Assembly (NCBI RefSeq): GCF_051262515.1
Contig: NZ_JBIMER010000002.1
Coordinates: forward strand, 124,001-188,000
Length of the DNA stretch: 64,000 nt
DNA from: Arthrobacter_N sp051262515
GTDB taxonomy: Bacteria > Actinomycetota > Actinomycetes > Actinomycetales > Micrococcaceae
Direction of reading: 5' to 3'
Positions within the stretch are counted from its first letter, which is position 1, and the number at the start of each line of letters is the position of its first letter. The translations under genes were made by a program, and so were the position numbers. Below, piece by piece: positions 41,572 to 50,044 of this stretch. The notes under the pieces are model-generated. The model did no database searches, had not been told where the DNA came from, and saw only the letters and a list, made by a program, of their open reading frames with translations.

Positions 41572-42195
41572 GTGAACGCAACACCATCGAACCGCGCAGC
41601 CGGCCTGGCCCCCGAACCCGAAGAGACCGTGGTTCCGGGCTGGGACGAAATCGTCGAGGTCCATTCGCCCCGCGTCTACCGCTTGGCGTACCGCCTGACG
41701 GGCAACAGGTTCGACGCCGAGGACCTCACCCAGGAGACGTTCGTCCGGGTGTTCCGTTCGCTGCACAATTTCACGCCGGGCACGATCGGCGGGTGGCTGC
41801 ACCGCATCACCACCAACCTCTTCCTGGACCAGGCGAGGCGCCGGAACCGCATCCGCTTCGATTCCCTGGGCGAGGACGCGGAGAACCGCGTCGAGGGCAA
41901 GGACCCCGGACCGGAGCGGAGCTTCGAGCACAACAACCTGGACATCGACGTCCAGGCGGCCCTCGACGGGTTGCCGCCGGACTTCCGCGCCGCCGTCGTC
42001 CTGTGCGACCTCGAGGGACTTTCCTACGAGGAGGTGGCCGCGGCGTTGGGCGTCAAGCTGGGAACGGTCCGTTCGCGCATCCACCGAGGACGTACGCTCC
42101 TGCGCGAGAAGCTCGCCCACCGCAACCCCTCCCGGACCGCGGCGAGCGGCATGGTCTTGCCGAAGGTGGGTCCCGCCGTCTCGGAGGCGCACTAG
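41572..42195 (+). CDS. sigE: ECF RNA polymerase sigma factor SigE
   Basis: A 207-residue extracytoplasmic-function sigma factor. Region 2 is RVYRLAYRLTGNRFDAEDLT followed by QETFVRVFRSL; region 4 is LPPDFRAAVVLCDLEGLSYE followed by EVAAALGVKLGTVRSRIHRG with the -35-binding helix. The partner anti-sigma factor follows immediately. Together with the tatB linkage this matches the mycobacterial sigE envelope-stress locus. GTG start chosen by family length. Confidence 0.92.
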   Translation: MNATPSNRAAGLAPEPEETVVPGWDEIVEVHSPRVYRLAYRLTGNRFDAEDLTQETFVRVFRSLHNFTPGTIGGWLHRITTNLFLDQARRRNRIRFDSLGEDAENRVEGKDPGPERSFEHNNLDIDVQAALDGLPPDFRAAVVLCDLEGLSYEEVAAALGVKLGTVRSRIHRGRTLLREKLAHRNPSRTAASGMVLPKVGPAVSEAH

Positions 42196-42198
42196 GTG

Positions 42199-43149
42199 AT
42201 GCACCGACAGGAGCGCTGGCTCGACGCCTACATCGACGGCGACCTGTCCGCCGAGCGCGTCGTCGCCCTCGAGGAGCACGTGCGCACGTGCTCGGATTGC
42301 CGCACCAGCCTGGCCGACCGCCAGCGACTGCTCGAGCGGCTGCGCGCCTTCTCATCGGCGCCGCACTCGGGTCCGACGCCCGATCAGGCGCTGCTGGACC
42401 GGCTCTGCCAGCCCCATTCCGCGGCGGCGGATTCCGACTGGGCGGCGTTCATCGACGCCTACAGCGAGGGCTCCCGGTTGCGCCGCATGGCCCCGGCCCT
42501 CGCCTCCGTCGCCGCCATGGTCCTGGTCGTGGGGGTGCTCGGTGCCGCGTGGTTGCTGGGCGGCACGGACCGCTCAAACCCCGCCGCGGACGTGGTGTCC
42601 GCAGCCTGGACCGGAGACAGCACCGAGCTGACCGGCGGCGACATCGAACGCCTCCGTGGTGCCGGGTGGAACTGTCCCGAATTCACCGACATGGGTTTGG
42701 CGCTCGTCGGCGCGAAAGGCCAACGGGTCGACGGGGCCGCGCGGCTGGTCCTCGACTTCTCCGGCGCGGCGGGCGACGTTCGTGTGGTCGAGAGCGGCAA
42801 GTCCCTGATGCCGTCGCTCCTCGGCGGACCGGACGGCAACAGCCAGTCGGCCGCGCCGACGGAGGCCGGGAGCACTCAGCGGCCGGAAACGCGGCTGGTT
42901 GCCGGCGAACAGGTCTCCCTGCGGACCGCGCAGGATCCAGGTACTCCGCACCGGGCGACGGTGGAGATGGACGCGACCCGGTACGAAGTCGAATCCACGC
43001 TCGGGGAGCAGGTGACCGTGGCCGTGCTCAGGCGGATCGTCGTCAGCGAGCACTCCAAGTTGGCCCCCGACGGCGTGCGGGAAGCCGAGGGCTGGGAGCG
43101 CATCGGCCGCGGCATGGCACGGCTCATGGTCTTGGACACCGGCCGGTGA
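42199..43149 (+). CDS. Zinc-finger anti-sigma factor (RseA-like)
   Basis: A 316-residue membrane-bound anti-sigma factor. The N-terminal ZAS domain has H-x3-C-x2-C (EEHVRTCSDC, about residues 26-35), which binds SigE and may sense oxidation. A membrane helix follows at about 98-122 (ALASVAAMVLVVGVLGAAWLL), then a roughly 190-residue extracytoplasmic domain of the kind seen in stress-cleaved anti-sigma factors. An in-frame GTG at 42196 directly abuts the sigE stop; the ATG at 42199 is given here. Confidence 0.88.
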   Translation: MHRQERWLDAYIDGDLSAERVVALEEHVRTCSDCRTSLADRQRLLERLRAFSSAPHSGPTPDQALLDRLCQPHSAAADSDWAAFIDAYSEGSRLRRMAPALASVAAMVLVVGVLGAAWLLGGTDRSNPAADVVSAAWTGDSTELTGGDIERLRGAGWNCPEFTDMGLALVGAKGQRVDGAARLVLDFSGAAGDVRVVESGKSLMPSLLGGPDGNSQSAAPTEAGSTQRPETRLVAGEQVSLRTAQDPGTPHRATVEMDATRYEVESTLGEQVTVAVLRRIVVSEHSKLAPDGVREAEGWERIGRGMARLMVLDTGR

Positions 43150-43204
43150 CGCGTGGCTCGCCGCGCGGCACCGCGGAAAATACGGTGTTGCACCGCCTAG
43201 CGGG

Positions 43205-43210
43205 TAATCT
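43205..43210 (+). promoter_or_regulatory. -10 box of tatB
   Basis: TAATCT, 6 nt before the GTG at 43217; would make tatB independently transcribed from sigE. Confidence 0.5.
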
Positions 43211-43216
43211 CTAAGC

Positions 43217-43606
43217 GTGTTCGGAATTAACGGTGGCGAGTTCCTCATCCTCGCGGTGCTTGCGGTCCTCGTGCTGGGCCCCGACAAACTTCCCGAATAC
43301 GCCGCACAACTTGCCCGGCTGGTGAAGGAAGTCCGCCGGATGGCCACGGGTGCCAAGGAACAGCTGCGCGAGGAGGTCGGCGACGAGATCGCCGACATCG
43401 ATTGGCGCAAGCTGGACCCGCGGCAGTACGACCCGCGCAAGATCATCAAGGACGCGTTGCTGGACGATTTCGACGACGCCGTCTTGGCGGCCAGGGAAGC
43501 GCCCGCCAAGGCGATTTCGCCGTCGGGCCCCACGACGCCGAAGCGTTCGGCTGAACCGCCGCTGACCGACGGCGAAGCGGCGCCCTTCGATTCCGAGGCG
43601 ACCTAG
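43217..43606 (+). CDS. tatB: Sec-independent protein translocase subunit TatB
   Basis: A 129-residue TatA/TatB-type protein: one N-terminal membrane helix (GGEFLILAVLAVLVLGPDKLPE, with the conserved Gly-Pro hinge), an amphipathic helix, and a charged unstructured tail. The longer tail and position after sigE support TatB rather than TatA; it recognises twin-arginine substrates in the TatBC complex. Its stop overlaps the convergent methyltransferase gene by 4 bp. Confidence 0.87.
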   Translation: MFGINGGEFLILAVLAVLVLGPDKLPEYAAQLARLVKEVRRMATGAKEQLREEVGDEIADIDWRKLDPRQYDPRKIIKDALLDDFDDAVLAAREAPAKAISPSGPTTPKRSAEPPLTDGEAAPFDSEAT

Positions 43607-44442
43607 GCGTTCGCCTTCGACAGGGTGAATATCCCATAGCGCATCGCGCCGGTGCGGTAGGCCAGAATCAGGCGGGGGATGGATAGCACGAAGATGCGAT
43701 TGCGTGCGCCCAGGGCGAGGCGACGGGTCTCTCGATCGACGGCCAAGGCCTTCCCCAGTCGAAGGGCGCAGATTGTCCAGGTGCGTCCGACGCGGCGGCT
43801 CACGTCCTCATAGCCGTCGATCGAAAAGCCCGCCGCCCTTGCCATCGACTCATACTCCTCGCGCGTGCCCATCGAGGGCAGGCGCCCTTCGCGGCAAATT
43901 GGCTCGAGCAGGTGGCGAACCTTCCAACCGCTGGCTCCTGTCTCTGCGAGCCACGCGCAGACGACGAGGCGGCCCCCGGGCGACAGCACGCGATGCACCT
44001 CGGCGAAAAACGCCGGCTTGTCGACCATGTGCTCGCTCGACTCGATGGCCCATGCGGCATCGGCCGAGCCATCGGGCAGTCCGTTGGCGAGCCAGTCGCG
44101 GAGATGGATGTCCACGCCGGATGCGGGACGTGCGGCGGCGTAGTGGGCCTGCTCGGTGGATAGCGTGAAGCCGGTAACGCGAACCGAGCGTGTCGCCGCG
44201 AGCCGCCTCGCGGTGGAGCCGTAGCCGCAGCCGATGTCGACGCACGCTTCTGCGGGCATAAGACCCAGCCGGTCGCCCACCGTGTCGACCAGCGCCTCGA
44301 CGGCCTCGGCGGGCGTCTCGCGACCCGTCGCCCAGAACCCGTGATGGACATGCTCGCCCCACACGCGACGATAAACCGGATCGAGTTCGTCGTAGTGGTC
44401 GGCGACCGCCACTGCGGTCTGGGGAATGTCGGGGACAATCAC
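43603..44442 (-). CDS. SAM-dependent methyltransferase (tocopherol/sterol C-methyltransferase-like)
   Basis: A 279-residue class I methyltransferase. The SAM site is CVDIGCGYGSTARRLA, with TGFTLSTEQAHYA and the post-motif AIESSEHMVDKPAFFAEVHR as in gamma-tocopherol or sterol methyltransferase-like proteins. The start YDELDPVYRRVWGEHVHHGFW also matches that group. Substrate unknown. The GTG start is 6 nt after TAGTGT. Sits between tatB and mrp, interrupting the gene order usual in actinobacteria. Confidence 0.83.
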   Translation of the reverse strand: MIVPDIPQTAVAVADHYDELDPVYRRVWGEHVHHGFWATGRETPAEAVEALVDTVGDRLGLMPAEACVDIGCGYGSTARRLAATRSVRVTGFTLSTEQAHYAAARPASGVDIHLRDWLANGLPDGSADAAWAIESSEHMVDKPAFFAEVHRVLSPGGRLVVCAWLAETGASGWKVRHLLEPICREGRLPSMGTREEYESMARAAGFSIDGYEDVSRRVGRTWTICALRLGKALAVDRETRRLALGARNRIFVLSIPRLILAYRTGAMRYGIFTLSKANA

Positions 44443-44448
44443 GCCATC

Positions 44449-44454
44449 ACACTA
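44449..44454 (-). promoter_or_regulatory. -10 box of the tocopherol-type methyltransferase gene
   Basis: TAGTGT on the minus strand, 6 nt before the GTG. Confidence 0.45.
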
Positions 44455-44515
44455 CAACGCCGATCCAGACGATCAGAAGGTCTCCGCCCCAAGGACGTCC
44501 TGGCGCCGGCGGCGC

Positions 44516-45649
44516 CTAGGCGAGGCTGACGCCGAGCGGCTTGCCGGCGAGTCCCCGGGGTTTGCGCGCCAGCGTTCCGGCGATCCTCGCGATCTCGCGC
44601 GACGCGGCCGCATCCGGGGTGGACAGCACCAGCGGGACGCCCGAGTCCCCGCCCTCGCGCAGTCGGGGATCCAGCGGGACTCCTCCGAGGAGCGGCACGT
44701 CCGCGTCCAGCGTTTGCGACAGGCGGCGGGCCAGCAACTCGCCGCCCCCGGAGCCGAAGGGCTCCATGCGGCTGCCGTCCGGCAGTTCCAGCCAGGACAT
44801 GTTCTCCACGACGCCGAGAACCTCTTGGCCGGTCTGCTTCGCCACGGCCCCGGCGCGTTCGGCCACCTCGGCGGCGGCGGACTGCGGCGTGGTGACCACC
44901 AGCAGCCCGGATCCCGGGAGCAGCTGCGCGACGGAGATGGCGATGTCACCCGTGCCCGGCGGAAGATCCAGCAGCAGCACGTCGAGGTCGCCGAAGTGCA
45001 CGTCGGTCAGGAACTGCTCGAGCGCTCGGTGCAGCATCGGACCGCGCCACACCACCGGCTGGTTGCCCTCCACGAACATGCCGATGGAGATGACCTTCAC
45101 GCCGTGCGCGACCGGAGGAAGGATCAGCTCGTCCACCCGCGTCGGCGGCTGCGTGATGCCCATGAGCGAGGGGACGGAGAAGCCGTGCACGTCGGCGTCG
45201 ATGATGCCCACGCGCAGACCGTCCGCGGCCATGGCGCACGCCAGGTTGACCGTGAGGCTGGACTTGCCGACTCCGCCCTTGCCGCTGGCGACGGCGATGA
45301 CGCGCGTCAGCGAGCCGGGAGAGCTGAAGGGAACCGCACGGACCTTGAGCCCCTCCTTGAGCTCGGCCCGCTGCCCGGGCGTCATCACGCCGACGTGGAC
45401 GGCGACCGAGCCGACGCCGTCGACCCCCGAGGCCGCGGCCGTGACGTCGTCGACGATGGTGTTCCGCAGCGGACAGGCGGCGATGGTGAGCAGGACGCGC
45501 ACGCGGGCGGCACCGTCGTCGTCGACCTCGACGGAGTCGACCATCCCGAGCTCCGTGATGGGGCGGCGCAGTTCCGGGTCCTGGACCCCGGACAGGGCGG
45601 CCAGGACGGCGTCGGTCCTCGCGGTGTTCTCTCCCACGGGCTCAACCAC
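44516..45649 (-). CDS. mrp: Mrp/NBP35 family iron-sulfur carrier ATPase
   Basis: A 377-residue P-loop protein for Fe-S cluster assembly or delivery. An N-terminal DUF59/MIP18-like domain (ALSGVQDPELRRPITELGMV) precedes the deviant Walker A VASGKGGVGKSSLTVNLA, then GIIDADVHGFSVPSLMG and DLPPGTGDIAISV. No cluster-binding CxxC is seen near the C-terminus, so cluster carriage is inferred from family. GTG start. The 5' end overlaps the DUF1003 stop by 8 bp. Confidence 0.9.
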   Translation of the reverse strand: MVEPVGENTARTDAVLAALSGVQDPELRRPITELGMVDSVEVDDDGAARVRVLLTIAACPLRNTIVDDVTAAASGVDGVGSVAVHVGVMTPGQRAELKEGLKVRAVPFSSPGSLTRVIAVASGKGGVGKSSLTVNLACAMAADGLRVGIIDADVHGFSVPSLMGITQPPTRVDELILPPVAHGVKVISIGMFVEGNQPVVWRGPMLHRALEQFLTDVHFGDLDVLLLDLPPGTGDIAISVAQLLPGSGLLVVTTPQSAAAEVAERAGAVAKQTGQEVLGVVENMSWLELPDGSRMEPFGSGGGELLARRLSQTLDADVPLLGGVPLDPRLREGGDSGVPLVLSTPDAAASREIARIAGTLARKPRGLAGKPLGVSLA

Positions 45650-46241
45650 CCCGCTTCGGGTCGATGCGGGGAAGCTGGGTCGTGGCGTCGGAGACCCGCT
45701 CCTTCTTCTTCTTGGGCGACTTGCCGCGCAGGCGGATCTCCTCGCCGTCGTTGGATTCCAGCAGGTCCTCGAGCGCGGAGCGCAGCTCGCTGCGGACGTA
45801 GTCGCGGGTGGCGACGTCGCGCAGGGCGATGCGCAGCGCGGCGAGTTCGCGCGTGAGGTATTCGGTGTCGTGCAGGTTCCGCTCGGCGCGCTGGCGGTCC
45901 TCGGTCACGGAGACCTTGTCGCGGTCGTCCTGGCGGTTCTGGGCCAGTAGCAACAGCGGCGCCGCGTAGGAGGCCTGCAGCGAGAGCATGAGCGTCAGCG
46001 CCGTGAAACCAATGGCCGCGTCGTCGAACCGCAGGGTCGACGGCCCCCACGTGTTCCAGGCGAGCCAGAAGACGCAGAAGACCGACATGTAGAGCAGGAA
46101 GGTCGGCGTCCCCATGAAGCGGGCGAAACCCTCGGTGGCGCTGCCGAACGCGTCCGGGTTGGGCGACAGGCGCGGCCAGAACCGGTCCCTCGCCGGAAGC
46201 GGCGTGTCGAGGCCGGTGGTCGGATTGTTCTTCTCAGCCAT
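45642..46241 (-). CDS. DUF1003 membrane protein
   Basis: A 199-residue protein with the DUF1003 core: two membrane helices (TFLLYMSVFCVFWLAWNTWG and IGFTALTLMLSLQASYAAPLL) followed by LLAQNRQDDRDKVSVTEDRQ and a long charged helix. Function unknown. Part of a tightly overlapping minus-strand operon with mrp and the MgtE/CBS gene, as in mycobacteria (Rv1231c). Confidence 0.87.
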   Translation of the reverse strand: MAEKNNPTTGLDTPLPARDRFWPRLSPNPDAFGSATEGFARFMGTPTFLLYMSVFCVFWLAWNTWGPSTLRFDDAAIGFTALTLMLSLQASYAAPLLLLAQNRQDDRDKVSVTEDRQRAERNLHDTEYLTRELAALRIALRDVATRDYVRSELRSALEDLLESNDGEEIRLRGKSPKKKKERVSDATTQLPRIDPKRGG

Positions 46242-47517
46242 GGGCGCTTTCCCCCTTCGGTTCCTTGTCGTCGTGCGTTCGCCAGTCGTCCGGCAGCAGA
46301 TGGTCGAGGACGTCGTCCACGGTCACGGCCCCGACCAGGCGGCCGGCGGTGTTGACGACGGGTAGCGACGTGAGGTTGTAGGCCGCCAGCATGCGGGCCA
46401 CTTCGCTGATGCCGGCGAAGTCGTGCACCGGTTCCAGATCGGTGTCCAGGATGTTGCCCAGCGGCTCCGGCGGCGGGCAGCGCAGCAGGGCCTGGACGTG
46501 CACGACGCCGAGGTAGCGGCCGGTCGGAGTCTCGGAGGGGGGCCTGCAGACGAAGACGGACGACGCCAGCGCGGGGCTGAGCTCCTCCCGCCGGACGTAG
46601 GCGAGGGCCTCGGCGACGGTGGCTTCCGGGGGCAGGATGATGGGCACCGTGGTCATCATCGACCCGGCCGTGTTCTCCTCGTACTCGAGCAGGCGGCGTA
46701 CGTCCTTCGCCTCCTCGGGTTTCATCAGGCCCAGGAGCGCCTCCTGTTGTTCCTCGGACAGTTCGGCGAGGAGATCGGCGGCGTCGTCGGGATCCATCTC
46801 CTCCAGGACGTCCGCGGCCCGCTCCATGTCCAGCGAGGAGAGGATCTGGACCTGCTCGTCGTCGGGGAGTTCCTGCAGCACGTCGGCGAGCCTGTCGTCC
46901 TGCAATTCGGTGGCGACCTCGACGCGGCGCTTGTCGTTCATCTCGTGGAGCGCCTCGGCGAAGTCCGCGGGCTTGAGCTCCTCGTGCGCGGCGACGAACT
47001 GGGCGGCGGCCTGCGGTTCCTCCAGGTCGCCGTGCACGACCTCGCTGCGCGGGACGAGCAGCCGCTCCCCGCGGGCCAGGCGGCGCAGGGCGCGGAAGCC
47101 GCCGGCCTCGCCGCGCCGGACGTAGTAGTCGGAAATGATCCAGTCCCCGTGCCGCTGGAGCTCCAGGCCGATGTCCTCGACGACGCCGTTGCTCGAGCCG
47201 TCCTTGAACGTCACCTTGCGGTCGAACAGCTCGGCGGCGGCCAGGCGCTCCGCGCCGCGTTGCTGGAAGCGGCGGAGGTTGACCAGTCCGGAGCAGATGA
47301 TCTGGCTGGATTCGATGGCGTGCACCCGCGTCATCGGGACGAAGACGCGCTTCTTTCCGGGCACCTCGACGACGAGGCCGACGCACTGCGCGGGTTTCGA
47401 CGGTCCGTGGTCGAGCACGACGACATCCCGCAGCCGGCCCAGGCGGTCGCCCAAGGGGTCGAAGACGTCGAGGCCGAGCAGGCGGGCAATAAAGACCTTG
47501 TTCAGGGAGCTGCTCAC
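46234..47517 (-). CDS. MgtE-N / CBS domain protein without membrane domain
   Basis: A 427-residue cytosolic protein. An N-terminal PRC-barrel-like part (residues 1-150) precedes an MgtE intracellular superhelix (LQELPDDEQVQILSSLDMER, ADVLEEMDPDDAADLLAELS) and two CBS modules (TTVPIILPPEATVAEALAYV and NLTSLPVVNTAGRLVGAVTV, DDVLDHLLPDDW). The magnesium channel domain of MgtE is absent, so it is a sensor or regulator rather than a transporter. The GTG start overlaps an AAGGAG sequence, leaving the precise start unsure. Confidence 0.85.
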   Translation of the reverse strand: MSSSLNKVFIARLLGLDVFDPLGDRLGRLRDVVVLDHGPSKPAQCVGLVVEVPGKKRVFVPMTRVHAIESSQIICSGLVNLRRFQQRGAERLAAAELFDRKVTFKDGSSNGVVEDIGLELQRHGDWIISDYYVRRGEAGGFRALRRLARGERLLVPRSEVVHGDLEEPQAAAQFVAAHEELKPADFAEALHEMNDKRRVEVATELQDDRLADVLQELPDDEQVQILSSLDMERAADVLEEMDPDDAADLLAELSEEQQEALLGLMKPEEAKDVRRLLEYEENTAGSMMTTVPIILPPEATVAEALAYVRREELSPALASSVFVCRPPSETPTGRYLGVVHVQALLRCPPPEPLGNILDTDLEPVHDFAGISEVARMLAAYNLTSLPVVNTAGRLVGAVTVDDVLDHLLPDDWRTHDDKEPKGESAHG

Positions 47518-47612
47518 CTCCTTAGGCTACTGCCTGGGCGTCGGCCGGACGTCGAGGCCCGCCCTCCGGTTCACCCGCAGCGATAACCGTCCCGGCGGAT
47601 GCGCGAGCGGGG

Positions 47613-47618
47613 CAGAAT
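47613..47618 (+). promoter_or_regulatory. -10 box of the Gsp17M-type protein gene
   Basis: CAGAAT, 6 nt before the ATG at 47625. Confidence 0.4.
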
Positions 47619-47624
47619 GAAGGC

Positions 47625-48431
47625 ATGTCTTTTCCCTTTGGCTCGAAACAGTCCGATCCGACCCTGCTGGGCCTTCCGCGCGGCGAGGTCCTCGGGCGCT
47701 ACCAGTCCTACCTCGACGCCCAAAAGGTGGTGGACTACCTCGCGGACAACGACTTTCCCGTGGCCAACGTGAGCATCATCGGGAACGACCTGAAGTCCGT
47801 GGAGCGCGTGACGGCGAAGCTGAGCTACCCCAAGGTGGCCCTCGCCGGCGCGGCGCAGGGCGCCATGTTCGGCATTTTCGTCGGGCTGCTGTTGAGCATC
47901 TTCACGCCGTCCGGCGGGATGGCCCAGATCGTCTCCTCCGTCGGACTCGGCATGGCAATTTGGATGATCGTCGGCGTCGTCGGCTACTCGTTCCGCAAGG
48001 GAAAGCGCGACTTCGCGTCCTCCAGCCAGGTCATGGCGGGCTATTACGACGTCGTTGTCGGCTTCGAACACTCGGCCGCGGCCCGGCAACTGGCCGCCAA
48101 ACTGCCGATGAGCGCGGGCGAGGCCCAACGACCGGCCTCCGCCTGGGGCCAGGGCAACGGCTCGGCCAAGCCGTCCCGTCCCGCCGAGCCCGCGGCGCAC
48201 CGGCCGCAGGACGGAGCCGCCGGGACCCCGGCTTCCGCCGGGGCGCAGGGCGCGACCGGCACACAGCGTCCGGGAACGGGGGACCTGCCCGACGGGCGGC
48301 CGCAGTACGGCGTCCGCGTCGACCCGGCGGAAACGCGGCAGTCTGAATCCCCGCAGCCGGAGACCCCGGAGGCGGAAGCCCCTCGGCCGGACTCTCCGGA
48401 ACGCCCCGAGCGCCCCGACGAAAACCGCTAG
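47625..48431 (+). CDS. General stress protein 17M-type membrane protein
   Basis: A 268-residue protein. The N-terminal 60 residues (GEVLGRYQSYLDAQKVVDYL then ADNDFPVANVSIIGNDL) form the Gsp17M-like domain, followed by two membrane helices (VALAGAAQGAMFGIFVGLLLSI and GLGMAIWMIVGVVGYSF). The last 110 residues are a disordered Pro/Glu/Ala-rich tail (PERPERPDENR at the end). Equivalent to the Rv1234 position in mycobacteria. Function unknown. Stop overlaps the convergent aminopeptidase gene by 4 bp. Confidence 0.8.
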   Translation: MSFPFGSKQSDPTLLGLPRGEVLGRYQSYLDAQKVVDYLADNDFPVANVSIIGNDLKSVERVTAKLSYPKVALAGAAQGAMFGIFVGLLLSIFTPSGGMAQIVSSVGLGMAIWMIVGVVGYSFRKGKRDFASSSQVMAGYYDVVVGFEHSAAARQLAAKLPMSAGEAQRPASAWGQGNGSAKPSRPAEPAAHRPQDGAAGTPASAGAQGATGTQRPGTGDLPDGRPQYGVRVDPAETRQSESPQPETPEAEAPRPDSPERPERPDENR

Positions 48432-49984
48432 CGGGGCCCTCCGGCGACGATGCCCGCCATCCAGGATTCGACGTCGTCGGGGGTGCGCGGCAGGGCCGCG
48501 CTGAGGTTCTCGACGCCGTCGGCGGTGACCAGGACGTCGTCCTCGAGGCGCACGCCGATCCCGCGGTATTCCTCCGGAACGGCCAGGTCCTCGTTCTTGA
48601 AATAGAGCCCGGGCTCGATCGTGAAGACCATGCCCTCCTCGAGGATTCCGTTCAGGTACAGCTCCCGCTTGGCCTGCGCGCAGTCGTGGACGTCGAGTCC
48701 CAAGTGGTGGCTGGTCCCGTGCGGCATCCACCGCCGATGGTGCTGGCCCTCGTCGGACAGCGCCTCCGCCAGCGGCACCGGCAGCAGGCCCCACTGCGAC
48801 AGCCGTTCCGCGAGCACCTCGATGGCCGCGGTGTGCACGTCGCGGAACCTGACACCGGGACGGGCGACCGCGAACGCGGCATCGGCGGCATCGAGCACGG
48901 CCTGGTAGATCTTGCGTTGGATCTCGGAGTACTTGCCGTTGACCGGCAGCGTGCGGGTGATGTCGGCCGTGTACAGCGAGTCCGCCTCGACGCCGGCGTC
49001 GAGCAGGAGCAGATCCCCGGTGTCGACCCGCCCGTTGTTGCGGATCCAATGCAGGATCGTGGCGTTGTTGCCCGCCGCGGCAATCGTGTCGTACCCCAGG
49101 TCGTTGCCCTCCTCGCGCGCCCGGGCGAAGAACGCGCCCTCGACGACTCGTTCGCCGCGGGCGTGGGTGATGGCGCGGGGCAGCTCCTTGACCACCTCGT
49201 GGAAGCCGTTGACGGTGGCCTCCACCGCGATGCGCATCTGCGCGATTTCCCATTCGTCCTTGACGAGCCGCAGCTCGGACAGGGCCTCGGACAGTTCGCC
49301 GTCGAGGCGGTCGGAGACCTCCAGGTCCACGCCGGTGTTGATGCGCGAGGTATCCACGAGGGCATCGCAGTTCAGGTCGACGTCGCGCACCAAACGGATG
49401 CGCATGCCACCGAACTCCACGGCGCCGGCGTCCTTGGTCACCGCGACCTCCAATTCGCCGAGGTCGGCGGTCGGGATGGCCAGTCGCGCTGCGAGGTCCC
49501 CGAGGGTGGGGCGGGAACCGATCCAGAATTCGCCCGAGCGCGCGTTGGAGTAGAACTCCTCGGTGTCGCGGCCGGCGGGCGGACGGAAGTACAGCGTGGC
49601 GGTGTGGTTGCCGCCGTCGTCCCCGGCGCCGTCGTCCGTGGGCTCCATGACCAGCACGGCCTCCGGCTCGTGGTCGATTCCGAGCCCCGTGAGGTGCGCG
49701 AAGCCGGAGTGCGGGCGGAAGCGGTAGTCCGTGTCGTTCGAGCGGACCTTCAGCGGCCCGGCCGGCAGGACCAGACGCTCGCCCGGGAAGCGGGCGGACA
49801 GCGCGCGGCGCCGGCGCGCGGCGTAGGGGGCGACGACGTCGGGCCCCGGCTTCACTGCCGTGTCCGGCGCCCACTGGGAGGCCATGAACTCCTTGAAGGC
49901 GTCTGAACTCGGTCGCTGGGAACGGTTGTTCACGCGTTCGCCGAGGGGCTGGTTGCTGCCGGGGGCGTCGTTAGATTCGGTCAT
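48428..49984 (-). CDS. pepP: Aminopeptidase P family protein (Xaa-Pro aminopeptidase)
   Basis: A 518-residue M24B metallopeptidase that removes an N-terminal residue before proline. The N-terminal AMP_N domain contains RFPGERLVLPAG and the YRFRPHSGFAHLTG segment. Metal ligands are visible: Asp in LLLDAGVEAD and TADITRT, His in GTSHHLGLDVHD, Glu in FTIEPGLYF and Glu in VRLEDDVLVT. An in-frame GTG one codon upstream is possible; the ATG has a ggagggg ribosome site. Confidence 0.92.
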   Translation of the reverse strand: MTESNDAPGSNQPLGERVNNRSQRPSSDAFKEFMASQWAPDTAVKPGPDVVAPYAARRRRALSARFPGERLVLPAGPLKVRSNDTDYRFRPHSGFAHLTGLGIDHEPEAVLVMEPTDDGAGDDGGNHTATLYFRPPAGRDTEEFYSNARSGEFWIGSRPTLGDLAARLAIPTADLGELEVAVTKDAGAVEFGGMRIRLVRDVDLNCDALVDTSRINTGVDLEVSDRLDGELSEALSELRLVKDEWEIAQMRIAVEATVNGFHEVVKELPRAITHARGERVVEGAFFARAREEGNDLGYDTIAAAGNNATILHWIRNNGRVDTGDLLLLDAGVEADSLYTADITRTLPVNGKYSEIQRKIYQAVLDAADAAFAVARPGVRFRDVHTAAIEVLAERLSQWGLLPVPLAEALSDEGQHHRRWMPHGTSHHLGLDVHDCAQAKRELYLNGILEEGMVFTIEPGLYFKNEDLAVPEEYRGIGVRLEDDVLVTADGVENLSAALPRTPDDVESWMAGIVAGGPR

Positions 49985-50032
49985 CACCCCTCCATCGTCT
50001 CAAAGCCCGTCTCATCCACCAAGGCGCCCGGC

Positions 50033-50038
50033 TAGGCT
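50033..50038 (+). promoter_or_regulatory. -10 box of the PHP gene
   Basis: TAGGCT, 6 nt before the ATG at 50045. Confidence 0.5.
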
Positions 50039-50044
50039 TGGGCC

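Noticed and set aside
48652..49906. Long frames on both strands inside pepP
   Set aside because: Shadows of the aminopeptidase gene; no ribosome sites, no recognisable domains.
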